NCBI GenBank assembly: GCA_039976075.1
Contig: JBDWFY010000011.1
Span: 1-64,000, forward strand
Reading direction: 5' to 3'
DNA from: JBDWFY01 sp039976075
GTDB lineage: Bacteria; Pseudomonadota; Alphaproteobacteria; Rhizobiales; Stappiaceae
DNA: 64,000 nt
Notes under the pieces: model-generated
The model's database searches: none
What the model was told of the DNA's origin: nothing
Seen by the model: the letters and a program-made list of their open reading frames with translations, nothing else
In this document: positions 51,639 through 60,971 of the stretch, one piece after another
Layout: every line of letters starts with the position of its first letter
Numbering within the stretch: the first letter of the stretch is position 1
Translations under genes and position numbers: made by a program

Positions 51639-53324
51639 CTATTTACCGGAAAACCGTTGTGCCAGAACCTGAATTTCCCCCGGTGAAAACTTCGCCACCA
51701 AAGGCGGAATCTTGCTGATTTTTTTACCCTTATTGGCATTCAGCGACGTCGCAACCGGGACGGTTGGCCAAGCGGGACAGTCGGCATCTTCACTCAGTTT
51801 TATAAGCACCTCGGTGGCAAGTATCGGAATTATGCACCACGAAACGGAGGCACAAAGTGAAACCAGGTTGACCGCTGTTCGCGTCACGACTTCGGCTCTT
51901 TCAAAATCAGTTCTGACCAGAGCCCAGGGTTCCTGTTCCTGAAGATACCGGTTCGTGCGGACCCAGAGTGCGCGTGTCAGAGCGGCTGCCTGCCGAAACT
52001 GCAGATTCTCGTGCGCTGTCGTTAAAGTAGTGAACGTTTCCTCAACCTCACAGGTCAGCGCACGTTCCTCCGCTGCCGGTTCACCGCCCGAAGGAATGTA
52101 CCCATCAAAGGCACGGTGCACGAAGGCGGTCGTGCGGGTGGCGAGGTTGCCGAAAACATCGGCGAGATCCTTGCTGACATCCTGCGCAAAGCGGCTGAAC
52201 TCAAAATCCGTATCGCTGGTTTCCGGTGCATTGGCGATCAACCACCAGCGCCAGAGATCAGCCTGGAGCGCTTCAAGAGCAGCGTCGGTAAAGATGCCGC
52301 GTTTCTGGCTGGTAGAGAACTTGCCCCCTTCATAGGTAAGCCAGTGAAATCCCTTGATGACATCCGCCGTTTTCCACGGTTCGCCGCTACCTAGCAGCGT
52401 CGCCGGGAAGCTAATCGCGTGAAAAGGCACATTGTCCTTTCCCAGGAACTGCACGTACTGAACGTCATCGGCTTCCCACCACCAGCGTTTCCAATCACGC
52501 GTGTGAGGGTCGCGATCCGCCCATTCCTTTGTGGCTCCGATATAGGCGATCGGCGCATCGAACCAGACGTAAAACACTTTATCTTCAAACCCGTCACGGG
52601 GAACGGGAATGCCCCAGGAAAGATCCCTGGTGATGCACCGGTCGTGCAGGCTCTCGTTCAGCCAACTCAGCGCAAGAGAGCGCACCCATGACGGCCATCC
52701 TTTGCGTTCGCCGATCCAGTCCCGGATACGGTCAACCAGGTGAGATTGAAGCAAAAACAGATGTCGGGTTGTACGGTATTGCAGATCGGAATCACCTGAT
52801 ATTGCCGAGCGTGGGTTTTTCAGATCGAGCGGATCCAGCAGGGTGCCGCAATGATCGCATTGGTCGCCGCGCGCGCCTTCGTCACCGCATTGGGGGCAGG
52901 TGCCGACAATGTAACGATCAGGCAGGAATCGCTTGTCAGTCTCGGACCAATATTGTTGAAAGTTTCGCTCTTCAATCAGTCCTGCGGCATCAAGGCGCTG
53001 ATAAAAATGCTGCGTCAATTGATGGTTCTGCGTTGATGACGAGCGGCCGAAATAATCAAACGACAACCCGAACCGCTGATAGATTTCGGCTTGATTGGCA
53101 TGCTGCCCGTCGCAAAAGGAACTGACATCTTTACCGGCAGCAGCAGCACCTAACTCACTCGGCGTGCCGTGATCGTCGGTGCCGCAAATGAAAAGAACCT
53201 CCGCGCCGGTCTGGCGACGAAAGCGGGCATGGACATCGGCAGGCAGCAGTGAGCCGACAAGATTGCCCAGATGTTTGACACCATTTACATACGGGATGGC
53301 GCTGGTGATGAGATAGCGGGGCAT
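51639..53324 (-). CDS. metG: Methionyl-tRNA synthetase, variant type
   Basis: A 561-residue class I synthetase charging tRNA-Met. The HIGH motif is VKHLGNLVG, the zinc knuckle CPQC...CDHC is present, and the KMSKS loop is KFSTS at about 334-338. It lacks the C-terminal EMAP tRNA-binding domain. The KFSTS form and the E. coli-like zinc insert differ from the MetRS usual in alphaproteobacteria, so this may be a second or horizontally acquired copy. The start at 53324 is fixed by GGAGG 5 bases upstream. A strong stem-loop with T-run in the leader suggests attenuation. Confidence 0.88.
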   Translation of the reverse strand: MPRYLITSAIPYVNGVKHLGNLVGSLLPADVHARFRRQTGAEVLFICGTDDHGTPSELGAAAAGKDVSSFCDGQHANQAEIYQRFGLSFDYFGRSSSTQNHQLTQHFYQRLDAAGLIEERNFQQYWSETDKRFLPDRYIVGTCPQCGDEGARGDQCDHCGTLLDPLDLKNPRSAISGDSDLQYRTTRHLFLLQSHLVDRIRDWIGERKGWPSWVRSLALSWLNESLHDRCITRDLSWGIPVPRDGFEDKVFYVWFDAPIAYIGATKEWADRDPHTRDWKRWWWEADDVQYVQFLGKDNVPFHAISFPATLLGSGEPWKTADVIKGFHWLTYEGGKFSTSQKRGIFTDAALEALQADLWRWWLIANAPETSDTDFEFSRFAQDVSKDLADVFGNLATRTTAFVHRAFDGYIPSGGEPAAEERALTCEVEETFTTLTTAHENLQFRQAAALTRALWVRTNRYLQEQEPWALVRTDFERAEVVTRTAVNLVSLCASVSWCIIPILATEVLIKLSEDADCPAWPTVPVATSLNANKGKKISKIPPLVAKFSPGEIQVLAQRFSGK

Positions 53325-53369
53325 GAAGACCTCCGAAAATTCGAGAATGCGAACCAATGCGTCTAAAAC

Positions 53370-53401
53370 AAAAAAAGCCCTTCCAAGAGGATGGAAGAGC
53401 T
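53370..53401 (-). terminator. Leader terminator/attenuator before metG
   Basis: On the minus strand AGCTCTTCCA and TGGAAGGGCT pair over 10 bp with a 6-base loop and are followed by seven T residues. The structure is 46 bp before the metG start. Upstream is another hairpin around CCGACCGAAAGG and TTTTCGTCGG (53444-53466) that might compete. It could instead simply end the transcript of the LysR gene 210 bp upstream. Confidence 0.75.
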
Positions 53402-53611
53402 TGTGGTTCGACATCTCGCGCATGCTCGCGCATCAACCCCTCCGACGAAAATCCTTTCGGTCGGGCAGGGGCATTCGTAAGACGCGGCTGATACAGACTG
53501 TCTTCATGCTGTTTGGGTAGCTTGGCAGACGGATATTGTCAAACATCGGATGCGGTACAGATCACAAGCGGGGCATACACTGACCGGTGGGAACCACACT
53601 CAGCCCAGCCG

Positions 53612-54469
53612 TCACAAAATATTTCGCGTCACCTGCCTCTGGATGGTTTCTGCCAGCGCCAGAGCGTACGGGGAGTTGAAACCGGTTTTGCGATAAAGTG
53701 ACAGGCCGATGGATTTAAGCGGCGGCAGGCCGCTATCAGCGCCGCAGACTTTCAGACTCCGGTCCACCGACACTTCCGGCATCACTGTCAGGGCAAGATC
53801 GGCCAGGACGAAGGAACGGACACCGATCGGGTGGGGGCTGAGGTGAGCGAGATATCCCTCGCGTCCTATGCGGTCGAGTGCTTCAAACGCATACTGGCGG
53901 AGGTCGCGACCGTCGGTCAGAAAGGCGAGCGGCACATCGGCATCAGGAGCAAGCTGAAAACCCGGACCTCCGGCCCAGACCAGCGGCATGTTACCGACAA
54001 AATCACGTTCGGCACGCTTGCCCTGATCCATCATGAAGGCCAGGTCGATCTCGCCTGTGTCGAGCCGCGCCAAAAGAGCGTCGCTGCGGTCGCACTGGAT
54101 ATGCATCTGCACATCGGCGTGCTCACGGGCAAACGCGCGCAGGGCTTCCGGTACAACAGACAGAGCCAAAGTCACTGTGGTGCCAAGGCGAATGGTTCTG
54201 AGCGTGCGGGCATTGCGGATTGTCTCCACCGCTTCGTCGGTAAGATCGAGAATGCGCCTGGCATAAGTGGCAAAGGCGTGGCCCTCGGCAGTAAGGGCCA
54301 TCGATTGGCCGCGCCCACGCGCAAACAAAGGCCGCCCCAGTTCGTCCTCCAGTTTTTTGATATGACTGCTGATGGCCGATTGTACCGTATGGCGGCGTTC
54401 TGCCGTCTCGGTAAAATTCAGGGTCTGGGTGGTAATCAGAAAACTTTTAAGCGCATTGATATCAGGCAT
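53612..54469 (-). CDS. LysR-family transcriptional regulator
   Basis: A 285-residue LysR regulator with helix-turn-helix LNFTETAERRHTVQSAISSHIKKLE and an effector domain (TIRLGTTVTLALSVVPEALR). It is divergent from a TauE/SafE exporter gene with 96 bp between and probably controls it. Confidence 0.92.
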   Translation of the reverse strand: MPDINALKSFLITTQTLNFTETAERRHTVQSAISSHIKKLEDELGRPLFARGRGQSMALTAEGHAFATYARRILDLTDEAVETIRNARTLRTIRLGTTVTLALSVVPEALRAFAREHADVQMHIQCDRSDALLARLDTGEIDLAFMMDQGKRAERDFVGNMPLVWAGGPGFQLAPDADVPLAFLTDGRDLRQYAFEALDRIGREGYLAHLSPHPIGVRSFVLADLALTVMPEVSVDRSLKVCGADSGLPPLKSIGLSLYRKTGFNSPYALALAETIQRQVTRNIL

Positions 54470-54565
54470 GAAAACTTATTATCAGATTTTAAAGCGCTGA
54501 ATAAATCGTTTTTTCGATTTATCTGTCACTTGTAAACAATCCTCGTCTCCCTTTTTGAGGTGCCG

Positions 54566-55321
54566 ATGGATCTCTCTCTTTCTTTCTATCTGGTTGCTGC
54601 ATCTGCTGTTTTGCTGACCGGTCTGTCCAAAAGCGGCTTTGGTGGCGGGCTGGGTGTGATGTCTGTGCCGCTGATGAGCCTGTTCATCTCGCCCCATCTT
54701 GCGGTTGCCGTGCTGATGCCCGTGCTGCTGACGATGGATATCATCATTGTCTGGCAATATCGGCATCGCTGGAATCGTGCTGTGGTTAGGACCATGCTGC
54801 CCGGCGCACTGTTCGGCCTGTGCCTGGGCGCTCTGATGTTCCGCGCCATGGATGCCGACTTGATCCGGCTCTTTATCGGTGTTCTGGCACTGTTTTTCGT
54901 CGTACAATACGTGCTGCAAAACCGACGTGCAGCTGAGAGTGCCGGCTTCGGGAGGCCGACCATCTTTGCCATTGGCACCGTCTCCGGCTTCGCCAGCTTC
55001 ATCGCCCATGCTGGTGGCCCGCCGGTCAAGGGCTTCCTGCTCAGTCGACAGATGGAAAAATCGATCTTTGTCGGGACCAACACCATGTTCTTCTTTGCGA
55101 TGAATGCCCTCAAAACCGTCGCCTACGGCGCCATGGGCCAGATGACAGGGGAAAGCCTCACGATCAGCCTGACCATTGCCCCGATGCTGCTGCTCGGGAT
55201 CTGGCTCGGCACCCGTCTTCACCGCCTGATCGACCAGGGCACCTTCACCCATATCGTCTATGGCTTTTTGACGATTGCTGGAGTGAAACTGGTCTGGGAT
55301 GGGATGGAAGGTTTTTGGTGA
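54566..55321 (+). CDS. TauE/SafE family sulfite or sulfoacetate exporter
   Basis: A 251-residue membrane protein of the TauE/SafE family with about eight helices. The duplicated family motif is seen as GLSKSGFGGGLGVMSVPLM near the N-terminus and SFIAHAGGPPVKGFLLSR in the second half. GAGG is 6 bases before ATG 54566. Family members export sulfite or other sulfur anions during organosulfonate degradation, which could match the sau-like genes 30 kb away, though direct linkage is lacking. Confidence 0.9.
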   Translation: MDLSLSFYLVAASAVLLTGLSKSGFGGGLGVMSVPLMSLFISPHLAVAVLMPVLLTMDIIIVWQYRHRWNRAVVRTMLPGALFGLCLGALMFRAMDADLIRLFIGVLALFFVVQYVLQNRRAAESAGFGRPTIFAIGTVSGFASFIAHAGGPPVKGFLLSRQMEKSIFVGTNTMFFFAMNALKTVAYGAMGQMTGESLTISLTIAPMLLLGIWLGTRLHRLIDQGTFTHIVYGFLTIAGVKLVWDGMEGFW

Positions 55322-55912
55322 AGGGTAGGGGGGTGGATAGATCCGTTTGCTCACCTCATATCTTCTCAGGCTTTATGCGAATGCCTATGCAAAATTCAGC
55401 CCTTTAGTGTCGTTGGTGGTTTCGCAGCGAATGTCTGAAGGGCGCGCGTACTGCCAAATGCTGCAATCCGCACGAAACGCAGCGAAGCGCGATTGGTCGA
55501 TATTTGTTAAAAGAGCCTTGGGATTCCATTTTTGCTGCGCACGAGAGAACTGTAGCTCCGCCATTTAGATGGAACTGACTACCGCTCCGAGCTCCACGAT
55601 CCAATACTTGTCCTCAGGTTGCTCCATTTTCAGTCGCTGAGCCGGCGGACAAATTGCCAAAAGAAATCGGCGGTCTCGCTAGGCGTGAGGGCGGCTTTCG
55701 GGGTTTAGCGGAACAAACTCCACACGTGATTTAGCCATTGGGCGGTCAAAGGCTGGATCCACGCGGCGTGGGCTACGCAATGAACATGGTGTTTTCGTTT
55801 GTTCACGCATGTGTGAACTTTATATCGAAATTAGCACTTGTAGATTTAAGACGACCGGTCATATACAAAATCATATCGAAACAACGAGCACATCAACCTA
55901 AGGAACACACCG
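55322..55912. other. Long intergenic region with promoter elements at its right end
   Basis: About 590 bp with no supported gene. The left 400 bp shows nothing I can name. At 55801-55818 is GTTCACGCATGTGTGAAC, an inverted repeat with 6-bp perfect arms, followed by the promoter and GACCGGTC site of the AhpD-like gene. Confidence 0.6.
55838..55867 (+). promoter_or_regulatory. Promoter with TetR-type operator before the AhpD-like gene
   Basis: TTGTAG (-35-like) and TATACA (-10-like) are 18 bp apart; the palindrome GACCGGTC (55853-55860) fills the end of the spacer. The same palindrome occurs inside the larger site at 56572-56587. Confidence 0.6.
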
Positions 55913-56488
55913 ATGACAACCCTTCCAGTTCAAACCCGCGAAACGGCACCAGAGGCCAGTAAGCCGCATCTCGACGCTGCAGTGAAAAACTACGGCTTCA
56001 TTCCAAACCTGACTGCTGTTTTCGCAAACTCCCCCGTGATGATCGAGGCCTACGGCGTCTTGGCAAATCACTTCGAGAAAACTGATCTGACACCCGTGGA
56101 ACGGCAGATCGTATTGATGACCAACAACCGCCTGAATGGCTGCACATACTGCATGGCGGCACATTCAACGATCGCACAGATGCAAAATGTACCGGCTGAC
56201 GTCATCACGGCAGTCCGCGATGGTACCGAAATTTCAGACCCCAAGTTGCAGGCGCTTCACACCTTTACGGCGCGTATGAACGAAGCACGTGGCCACTTGT
56301 CACAGGTGGATGTCGATGCGTTTTTGGCGGCAGGCTACACTGAGGCAAACATTCTGGATGTGATTTTGGGCACGGGTCTGAAGACGATATCAAACTACAC
56401 CAATCACATCTCTGACACACCCTTGGATGCTCCATTCCAGGGCAATGCGTGGACACCACCTACCGCAGCAACGCGGGCCGTCGCCTAA
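55913..56488 (+). CDS. AhpD-like carboxymuconolactone decarboxylase family protein
   Basis: A 191-residue helical protein with the peroxidase-type CxxC in NGCTYCMAAHS at about residues 77-80, the catalytic thiol pair of AhpD-like alkylhydroperoxidases. Family marks also include ERQIVLMTNNRLN. It probably reduces peroxides or aldehydes with a thiol partner. The promoter contains GACCGGTC, a candidate site for the TetR regulator encoded downstream. Confidence 0.88.
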   Translation: MTTLPVQTRETAPEASKPHLDAAVKNYGFIPNLTAVFANSPVMIEAYGVLANHFEKTDLTPVERQIVLMTNNRLNGCTYCMAAHSTIAQMQNVPADVITAVRDGTEISDPKLQALHTFTARMNEARGHLSQVDVDAFLAAGYTEANILDVILGTGLKTISNYTNHISDTPLDAPFQGNAWTPPTAATRAVA

Positions 56489-56571
56489 ACGCTATTTGAG
56501 AACACGCACAGACATCCGGTCCTCTTGGTATGCGTAAGTCGGGAATATGATGCATATCTTGACTTCAATCA

Positions 56572-56587
56572 AGATGACCGGTCATCT
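56572..56587 (+). promoter_or_regulatory. Perfect 16-bp palindrome before the MBL-fold gene
   Basis: AGATGACCGGTCATCT is a perfect palindrome 24 bp before the MBL-fold start codon and just after a TTGACT -35-like hexamer (56559-56564). It contains GACCGGTC, as at 55853-55860. A TetR-family dimer is the likely ligand. Confidence 0.75.
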
Positions 56588-56611
56588 AAAAACAATCAGG
56601 ATAAGAAAACC

Positions 56612-57607
56612 ATGTCAAACTCATCTGAAAACCGCCTCAATCGCCGTTCATTCCTTACCAGCGCAGCAACGGTTGCTGTTGGCGGCGCGGCAGCAAGCAC
56701 CCTTGTCGTGCCTGCGCATGCTGCCACACCGATCGTCGGCACTCAGATACCTCTGGTGTACCGCCGCAAGCTCGGCAACTATGAGATCACTGTTCTCGGA
56801 GACGGCTACCTTGATCTGCCACACCAAATCTGGGCGAATGTCAGTCCAGAAGAGGTCGACGGCCACCTCGAAGACGCATTTGTCCCCACAGGATCACTTC
56901 GTAATGGCGTGAACGCCTACCTTGTCAATACCGGCGAGAAACTGATCCTTGTTGATAGCGGCGCCCGCGACCTCTTTGGTCCAAATGCCGGTCTGCTTCA
57001 AAGCAACCTTGCCGCTATTGGTGTTAAGCCAGAAGACATTGACAAAGTCCTGATCACGCACGTGCACCCAGATCACGTTGCGGGCCTTTACACAGCGGAT
57101 GGCAAGATCACAATTCCAAATGCTGACGTCTTCGTAGACGAAACCGACCTGAATTTCTGGATCAGCAAATCCGCACAGGCGCAGGCAATCGACTTTGCAA
57201 AACCCTGGTTCGATATCGCACGCGAATGGAAAGGCGTCTTCGACGACCGTATCTCGACCTTCAAGGGTGAGACAGACCTGGGTGATGGCATTTCGGCCTT
57301 CCCACTGCCGGGCCACACACCGGGTCACACAGGGCTGCGCGTCGAAAGTGCTGGCGAGACGCTGCTGATCCTCGGCGACGCTGTCATCAGCGCCGCAGTG
57401 CAGTTCGCAAACCCCGATGCCTCCGCAATCTGGGAAACGAACGATGAGGACTCCAAGAAATCTCGTCGCACAGTCTTTGATGTGGCCGCCCGCGAGCGCA
57501 CTCTGGTCACAGCCACACACCTGCCGTTCCCATCTTTTGGTTACGTAGATCATCGCACCGACGGCTCCTACAAATGGGTTCCGGAAGAGTGGCGCTACGC
57601 AACTTGA
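56612..57607 (+). CDS. Tat-exported metallo-beta-lactamase-fold hydrolase
   Basis: A 331-residue MBL-fold enzyme. A twin-arginine signal (LNRRSFLTSAATVAVGG, ending VVPAHAA) exports it folded. The metal site is THVHPDHVAG, with LPGHTPGHTG and GDAVISAAV as further ligands. Such enzymes include lactonases and related hydrolases; substrate not readable. It follows the palindromic operator and precedes a quinone reductase and the tetR-type gene in what looks like one regulon. Confidence 0.88.
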   Translation: MSNSSENRLNRRSFLTSAATVAVGGAAASTLVVPAHAATPIVGTQIPLVYRRKLGNYEITVLGDGYLDLPHQIWANVSPEEVDGHLEDAFVPTGSLRNGVNAYLVNTGEKLILVDSGARDLFGPNAGLLQSNLAAIGVKPEDIDKVLITHVHPDHVAGLYTADGKITIPNADVFVDETDLNFWISKSAQAQAIDFAKPWFDIAREWKGVFDDRISTFKGETDLGDGISAFPLPGHTPGHTGLRVESAGETLLILGDAVISAAVQFANPDASAIWETNDEDSKKSRRTVFDVAARERTLVTATHLPFPSFGYVDHRTDGSYKWVPEEWRYAT

Positions 57608-57615
57608 TTGAACTT

Positions 57616-57646
57616 GTTCGGGTGCCAAATCAACCGGCACCCGAAC
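57616..57646 (+). terminator. Stem-loop after the MBL-fold gene
   Basis: GTTCGGGTGCC and GGCACCCGAAC form a perfect 11-bp stem with a 9-base loop, directly after the stop. No T-run follows; partial termination or message protection is likely. Confidence 0.7.
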
Positions 57647-57677
57647 GTCCTTCCCTCCCAAATATTGGAATTTAGAC

Positions 57678-58628
57678 ATGCGCGCTATCGTCGCTGAAAA
57701 GAATGGGGGCCCTGAGGTTCTCGAACTCAAAGATCTCCCAAAACCCTCACCCGGCATTGGCGAGGTTCTGGTGAAAGTCGCTGCCGCCTCGGTCAACCCA
57801 TTTGATGCACAGGTCCGCCGTGGTGATTACGCAGCCTACATGCCAACACCACACCAATTGGGCGTTGACGTCTCCGGCACGGTTGAGGCCGTCGGTGAAG
57901 GCGTTGACACGCTCGTAGTGGGCGATGAAGTCTTCTACAGCGCCCGTGTGCTGTCCAACGAAGGTGGATATGCCGAATATCACGTAGAACGTGCGGAACT
58001 GATCGCCAAAAAACCCGAAGGCCTGGCCTTTGTGGACGCCGCAGCCCTTCCAATCGCGGCAGGCACCGCGTGGGCTTGCCTGATCGAACGGGGCCGCCTG
58101 AAAGCAGGGGACCGCGTTCTGATCCACGGTGGTTCTGGTGGCGTCGGCCTCTTCGCTGTGCAAATCGCGCGTCTGACAGGCGCTGAAGTCGTCGCCTCCA
58201 GCCGCAAGGACGCACAGGGGCTTGTTGAAAGCCTAGGCGCGGACGTAACGGTTGATTACCGCGACGCCGACGCGTGGGACCAACTCGCTGACCATTCGAA
58301 TGGCGGATATGATGTCATCATCGACCTTGTCGGCGGCGATACCATTGAAAAGTCGCTCAGCCTCTTGGCCGCAGGTGGACGCGTCGTCAGCATTGTCGAC
58401 CAACCAAACCCACAAAGCCTGTATGCAGGTTGGGGCTTCAATGCTGAAATCCACCTGGTCTTTCTGACACCGAGCGCTGATCGTCTCGCCCGTCTGGGTA
58501 GTCTGACCGCCCGTGGCTTGCTCAAAACAGTTGTCGAACAGACATTGCCGCTTGAGCAGGCAGCCGAAGCGCACCGGATCATTGAGGCTGGTGGCAGGAC
58601 AGGAAAAATTGTGCTCGTCACGTCCTGA
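57678..58628 (+). CDS. NADPH-dependent quinone reductase, MDR family
   Basis: A 316-residue zinc-free medium-chain reductase. It shows VKVAAASVNPFDAQVRRGDY, GVDVSGTVEAVGEG and the NADPH loop VLIHGGSGGVGLFAVQIARL. It probably reduces quinones or reactive enals. It stands between the MBL-fold gene and the tetR-type gene; this set of redox and hydrolase genes under one regulator fits an electrophile defence unit. Confidence 0.9.
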   Translation: MRAIVAEKNGGPEVLELKDLPKPSPGIGEVLVKVAAASVNPFDAQVRRGDYAAYMPTPHQLGVDVSGTVEAVGEGVDTLVVGDEVFYSARVLSNEGGYAEYHVERAELIAKKPEGLAFVDAAALPIAAGTAWACLIERGRLKAGDRVLIHGGSGGVGLFAVQIARLTGAEVVASSRKDAQGLVESLGADVTVDYRDADAWDQLADHSNGGYDVIIDLVGGDTIEKSLSLLAAGGRVVSIVDQPNPQSLYAGWGFNAEIHLVFLTPSADRLARLGSLTARGLLKTVVEQTLPLEQAAEAHRIIEAGGRTGKIVLVTS

Positions 58629-58709
58629 TGGGACGATGCACACGAACGGCGCAGGTGTGCATGAGGCCTATTCTCATATGCACCTGCATCGACCAAAGGG
58701 TAAGAACTG

Positions 58710-59270
58710 ATGCCAAGACCAAACCATAAAGACACGATTGTCCGATCTGCGTTAGAGGTCTTTCACGAATTTGGCTACCACGCGAGCGGTGTTCAGGTGA
58801 TCGTTGACCATGCAGGCGTCCCCAAAGGGTCCTTCTACAACCATTTCCAAAGCAAAGACGATCTGGGGTTGGAGGTTCTTGAAGCCTACTGGAGCCAACA
58901 TGAACCAGTCCGTGAGGCATTGCGAGACTCAGATAAATGCCCGTTGGACCGCATCGACGCGCATCTCGCTGCCTTTGATGTGACCCAAAATGGCTGCCTT
59001 GTCGGGAACTTCACGGGAGAATTGGCCAACATCCCCAAATTCCGAGAAGCGCTACAGGATCTCTTCGCCACTTGGATTGGTGACTTAGAATTCTGCATAG
59101 GACAGGGTCAAGGAGATGGAACCATTCGAAGCGATGAAACGGCAATTGCCCTCGCTGAATTTGTGGTGACGTCACTTGAAGGCTCTGTCCTGAAACGGAA
59201 AATTTCAATGGATGAGCGCAACTTCATCAACTTCCGCAAAACCATGATGTTGTTCTTACGCCCGACGTAA
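58710..59270 (+). CDS. TetR-family transcriptional repressor
   Basis: A 186-residue TetR regulator. The helix-turn-helix is SGVQVIVDHAGVPKGSFYNHFQSKDDLG; the C-terminal ligand domain contains NGCLVGNFTGELAN, a segment seen in NemR/AcuR-like regulators of aldehyde and acrylate response. It likely binds the GACCGGTC sites upstream of the AhpD-like and MBL-fold genes. Confidence 0.9.
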   Translation: MPRPNHKDTIVRSALEVFHEFGYHASGVQVIVDHAGVPKGSFYNHFQSKDDLGLEVLEAYWSQHEPVREALRDSDKCPLDRIDAHLAAFDVTQNGCLVGNFTGELANIPKFREALQDLFATWIGDLEFCIGQGQGDGTIRSDETAIALAEFVVTSLEGSVLKRKISMDERNFINFRKTMMLFLRPT

Positions 59271-59399
59271 ATCGCGACTGATAAAAATTTCTGTTTTTCA
59301 CGACCCGCAACAACGGCCCTTGGCCGTCACAAAAGCCATGGGAACCCCTCATCCGGTTCCTGTGAATACACACTCACAACAAACCACGGAGAGAAAACA

Positions 59400-59804
59400 A
59401 TGACTAACCCAACTCACATCAACGAAGCCGACGAAGCTCACAGCTTTGCTGAATATCAAGCCATCGCAGCCGCCCTGAAACCATATATCGACGCGGCGAA
59501 AACTGGCGATGGCAAACTGTCGCGCAGCGCATTTTTCGACCACGCTCACATCGTTGGTTCGATTGAAGGCACATACTACGATATGGACGCTGAAACATTT
59601 GCAGGCGCGGTGTCCGAAGGCGGCCCGGCTCCAGATGTCCAAAGTCATATCGCCTGGATCAACGTTTCCGGCCCCGCAGCCGCTGCGCGTGTCGAATTTC
59701 TGAACTGGGGTGGTATGCGCTATACCGACTTCTTTGTGCTCTACAAAAAAGACGGTGTCTGGAAGATCAGCAGCAAGGTCTATGACTCACATTCCAAAAA
59801 CTAG
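59400..59804 (+). CDS. NTF2-like (putative lumazine-binding) protein
   Basis: A 134-residue SnoaL/NTF2-fold protein of the lumazine-binding type. Features are EYQAIAAALKPYIDAAKTGD at the N-terminus, AAARVEFLNWGGMRYTDFF and VWKISSKVYDSH at the end. GGAG precedes the ATG. It follows the tetR-type gene and probably belongs to the same gene set; its reaction is unknown. Confidence 0.85.
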   Translation: MTNPTHINEADEAHSFAEYQAIAAALKPYIDAAKTGDGKLSRSAFFDHAHIVGSIEGTYYDMDAETFAGAVSEGGPAPDVQSHIAWINVSGPAAAARVEFLNWGGMRYTDFFVLYKKDGVWKISSKVYDSHSKN

Positions 59805-60284
59805 GCCTCTCTTTCATCAGGATAAGACGCAGACCTTGTAGCGGAGACTTGAAAGTCTGCTGTTATTTTGGCGAAAAAGAATTCGCGCTCGCACCGGACT
59901 TCCACTTTTTACACCAAGTGTGGTTCGCTGCGGTCGCGACGCATACAAAACGGTCGTTTGCGCGCGAATCCGTGCACCCTGATTCCTGAGACCGGTGCAA
60001 TAGCATCATCAATGACAGCATAGAGCCCTTTATGTTTATGTTCCGTGACGCCGCGAACGGCTGCATTGTTGGAATTTCTGTATCTGAAAACTCACATATT
60101 CTCGAGCTCCAGAAATCCCGAGAGAACGGTGAGGGGGAAGGCGCGTGTTTGGCTCCACCGGTTGGGATGTCATCTGGTGTGGCCGCTGCCCTGGCAAATT
60201 CTACGAAAACTAACGGCACGCTCACCTCTTTTCGGTCAGCGTGCCGCATTAAGGCGTCACATCTATCAGTGTAGCCCGACAAAT
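59805..60284. other. Intergenic region without a supported gene
   Basis: About 480 bp. Open frames exist on both strands but none has a credible ribosome site or recognisable family. A hairpin CGGCACGCT/AGCGTGCCG (60214-60246, 15-base loop) follows the zinT gene end on the minus strand and may be its terminator. Confidence 0.55.
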
Positions 60285-60944
60285 TTAGTGAGCCAGCATT
60301 TTGGCCGCGATCTCTGCTCCGCTCAACTCGGCAGGGAAATATGTTGGCCAGTTGGTGACTTCTTTCAGCAATTCAGCACGATCATCGCCCCAATAAAGGT
60401 GATAGTGATCGGCTTTGGTTGGCACGATTTTATGGTCGCTGAACTGGATAAACTGAGGCGCAGCGTCGTCGCCGCCCGATTTTTCGAAAATGAAGCGTAC
60501 CCCTTGGTTGCCTGACTCGTAGGTCAAGATTTCATACCCATCGTCGACGTACTGTCCCTGCACAGGCTTACCCTCTCGAAAGAAGGTCACACTTGAGCCA
60601 TCGATCAAAATACGCTCCACGTCTGTTTTGTAGCCAACCTCGTAGTACGCACGGTATTGCTCAGCTGTCTTTTCCCCACTTTCAGCTTTGTGTTCCATCA
60701 CTGCGTCCAAAGTGCCGTCTTGTAGGAGAGGATAAAGCGATTGCCAGTCAGCGGCCCAGTCAGACAACTTACGGGCGCGAATTTCGGCTTCGTTGACCAA
60801 AGATGGTTCGGCAACCTTTTGTGCGTGTGTGTGGGTGTCCGTCTTGGCGGGATTTGTCGTTGTTTGTGCCATGGCCTGCGCTGAAAATATGAACATCGCG
60901 CAAAGTGCGATGATGTTAGCTCGTTTGAGGATTGTCGGTTGCAT
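60285..60944 (-). CDS. zinT: Periplasmic zinc-binding protein ZinT
   Basis: A 219-residue member of the ZinT/YodA lipocalin-like family. The signal peptide ends QAMAQTT, then a short His-containing segment THTHAQ. Family core is clear: KLSDWAADWQSLYPLL, GTLDAVMEHKAESGEKTAEQ, GYEILTYESGNQGVRFIFE and DHYHLYWGDDRAELL, whose histidines bind zinc. ZinT delivers zinc to ZnuA under zinc limitation; znuABC is not in the window. A possible Zur box lies just upstream. Confidence 0.93.
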   Translation of the reverse strand: MQPTILKRANIIALCAMFIFSAQAMAQTTTNPAKTDTHTHAQKVAEPSLVNEAEIRARKLSDWAADWQSLYPLLQDGTLDAVMEHKAESGEKTAEQYRAYYEVGYKTDVERILIDGSSVTFFREGKPVQGQYVDDGYEILTYESGNQGVRFIFEKSGGDDAAPQFIQFSDHKIVPTKADHYHLYWGDDRAELLKEVTNWPTYFPAELSGAEIAAKMLAH

Positions 60945-60971
60945 ATGAACTTTCCAGTCTTTACAATATTA

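Noticed and set aside
53170..53330. tRNA or T-box element near metG
   Set aside because: No cloverleaf, no T-box or SAM-riboswitch core sequence is visible; only the stem-loops described are supported.
55347..55568. Plus-strand frame of 73 codons in the 590-bp gap
   Set aside because: No ribosome site, no family and atypical composition.
59863..60282. Minus-strand open frame of 139 codons
   Set aside because: No recognisable family, no ribosome site and an unusual amino acid mix; an overlapping frame on the other strand is equally weak.
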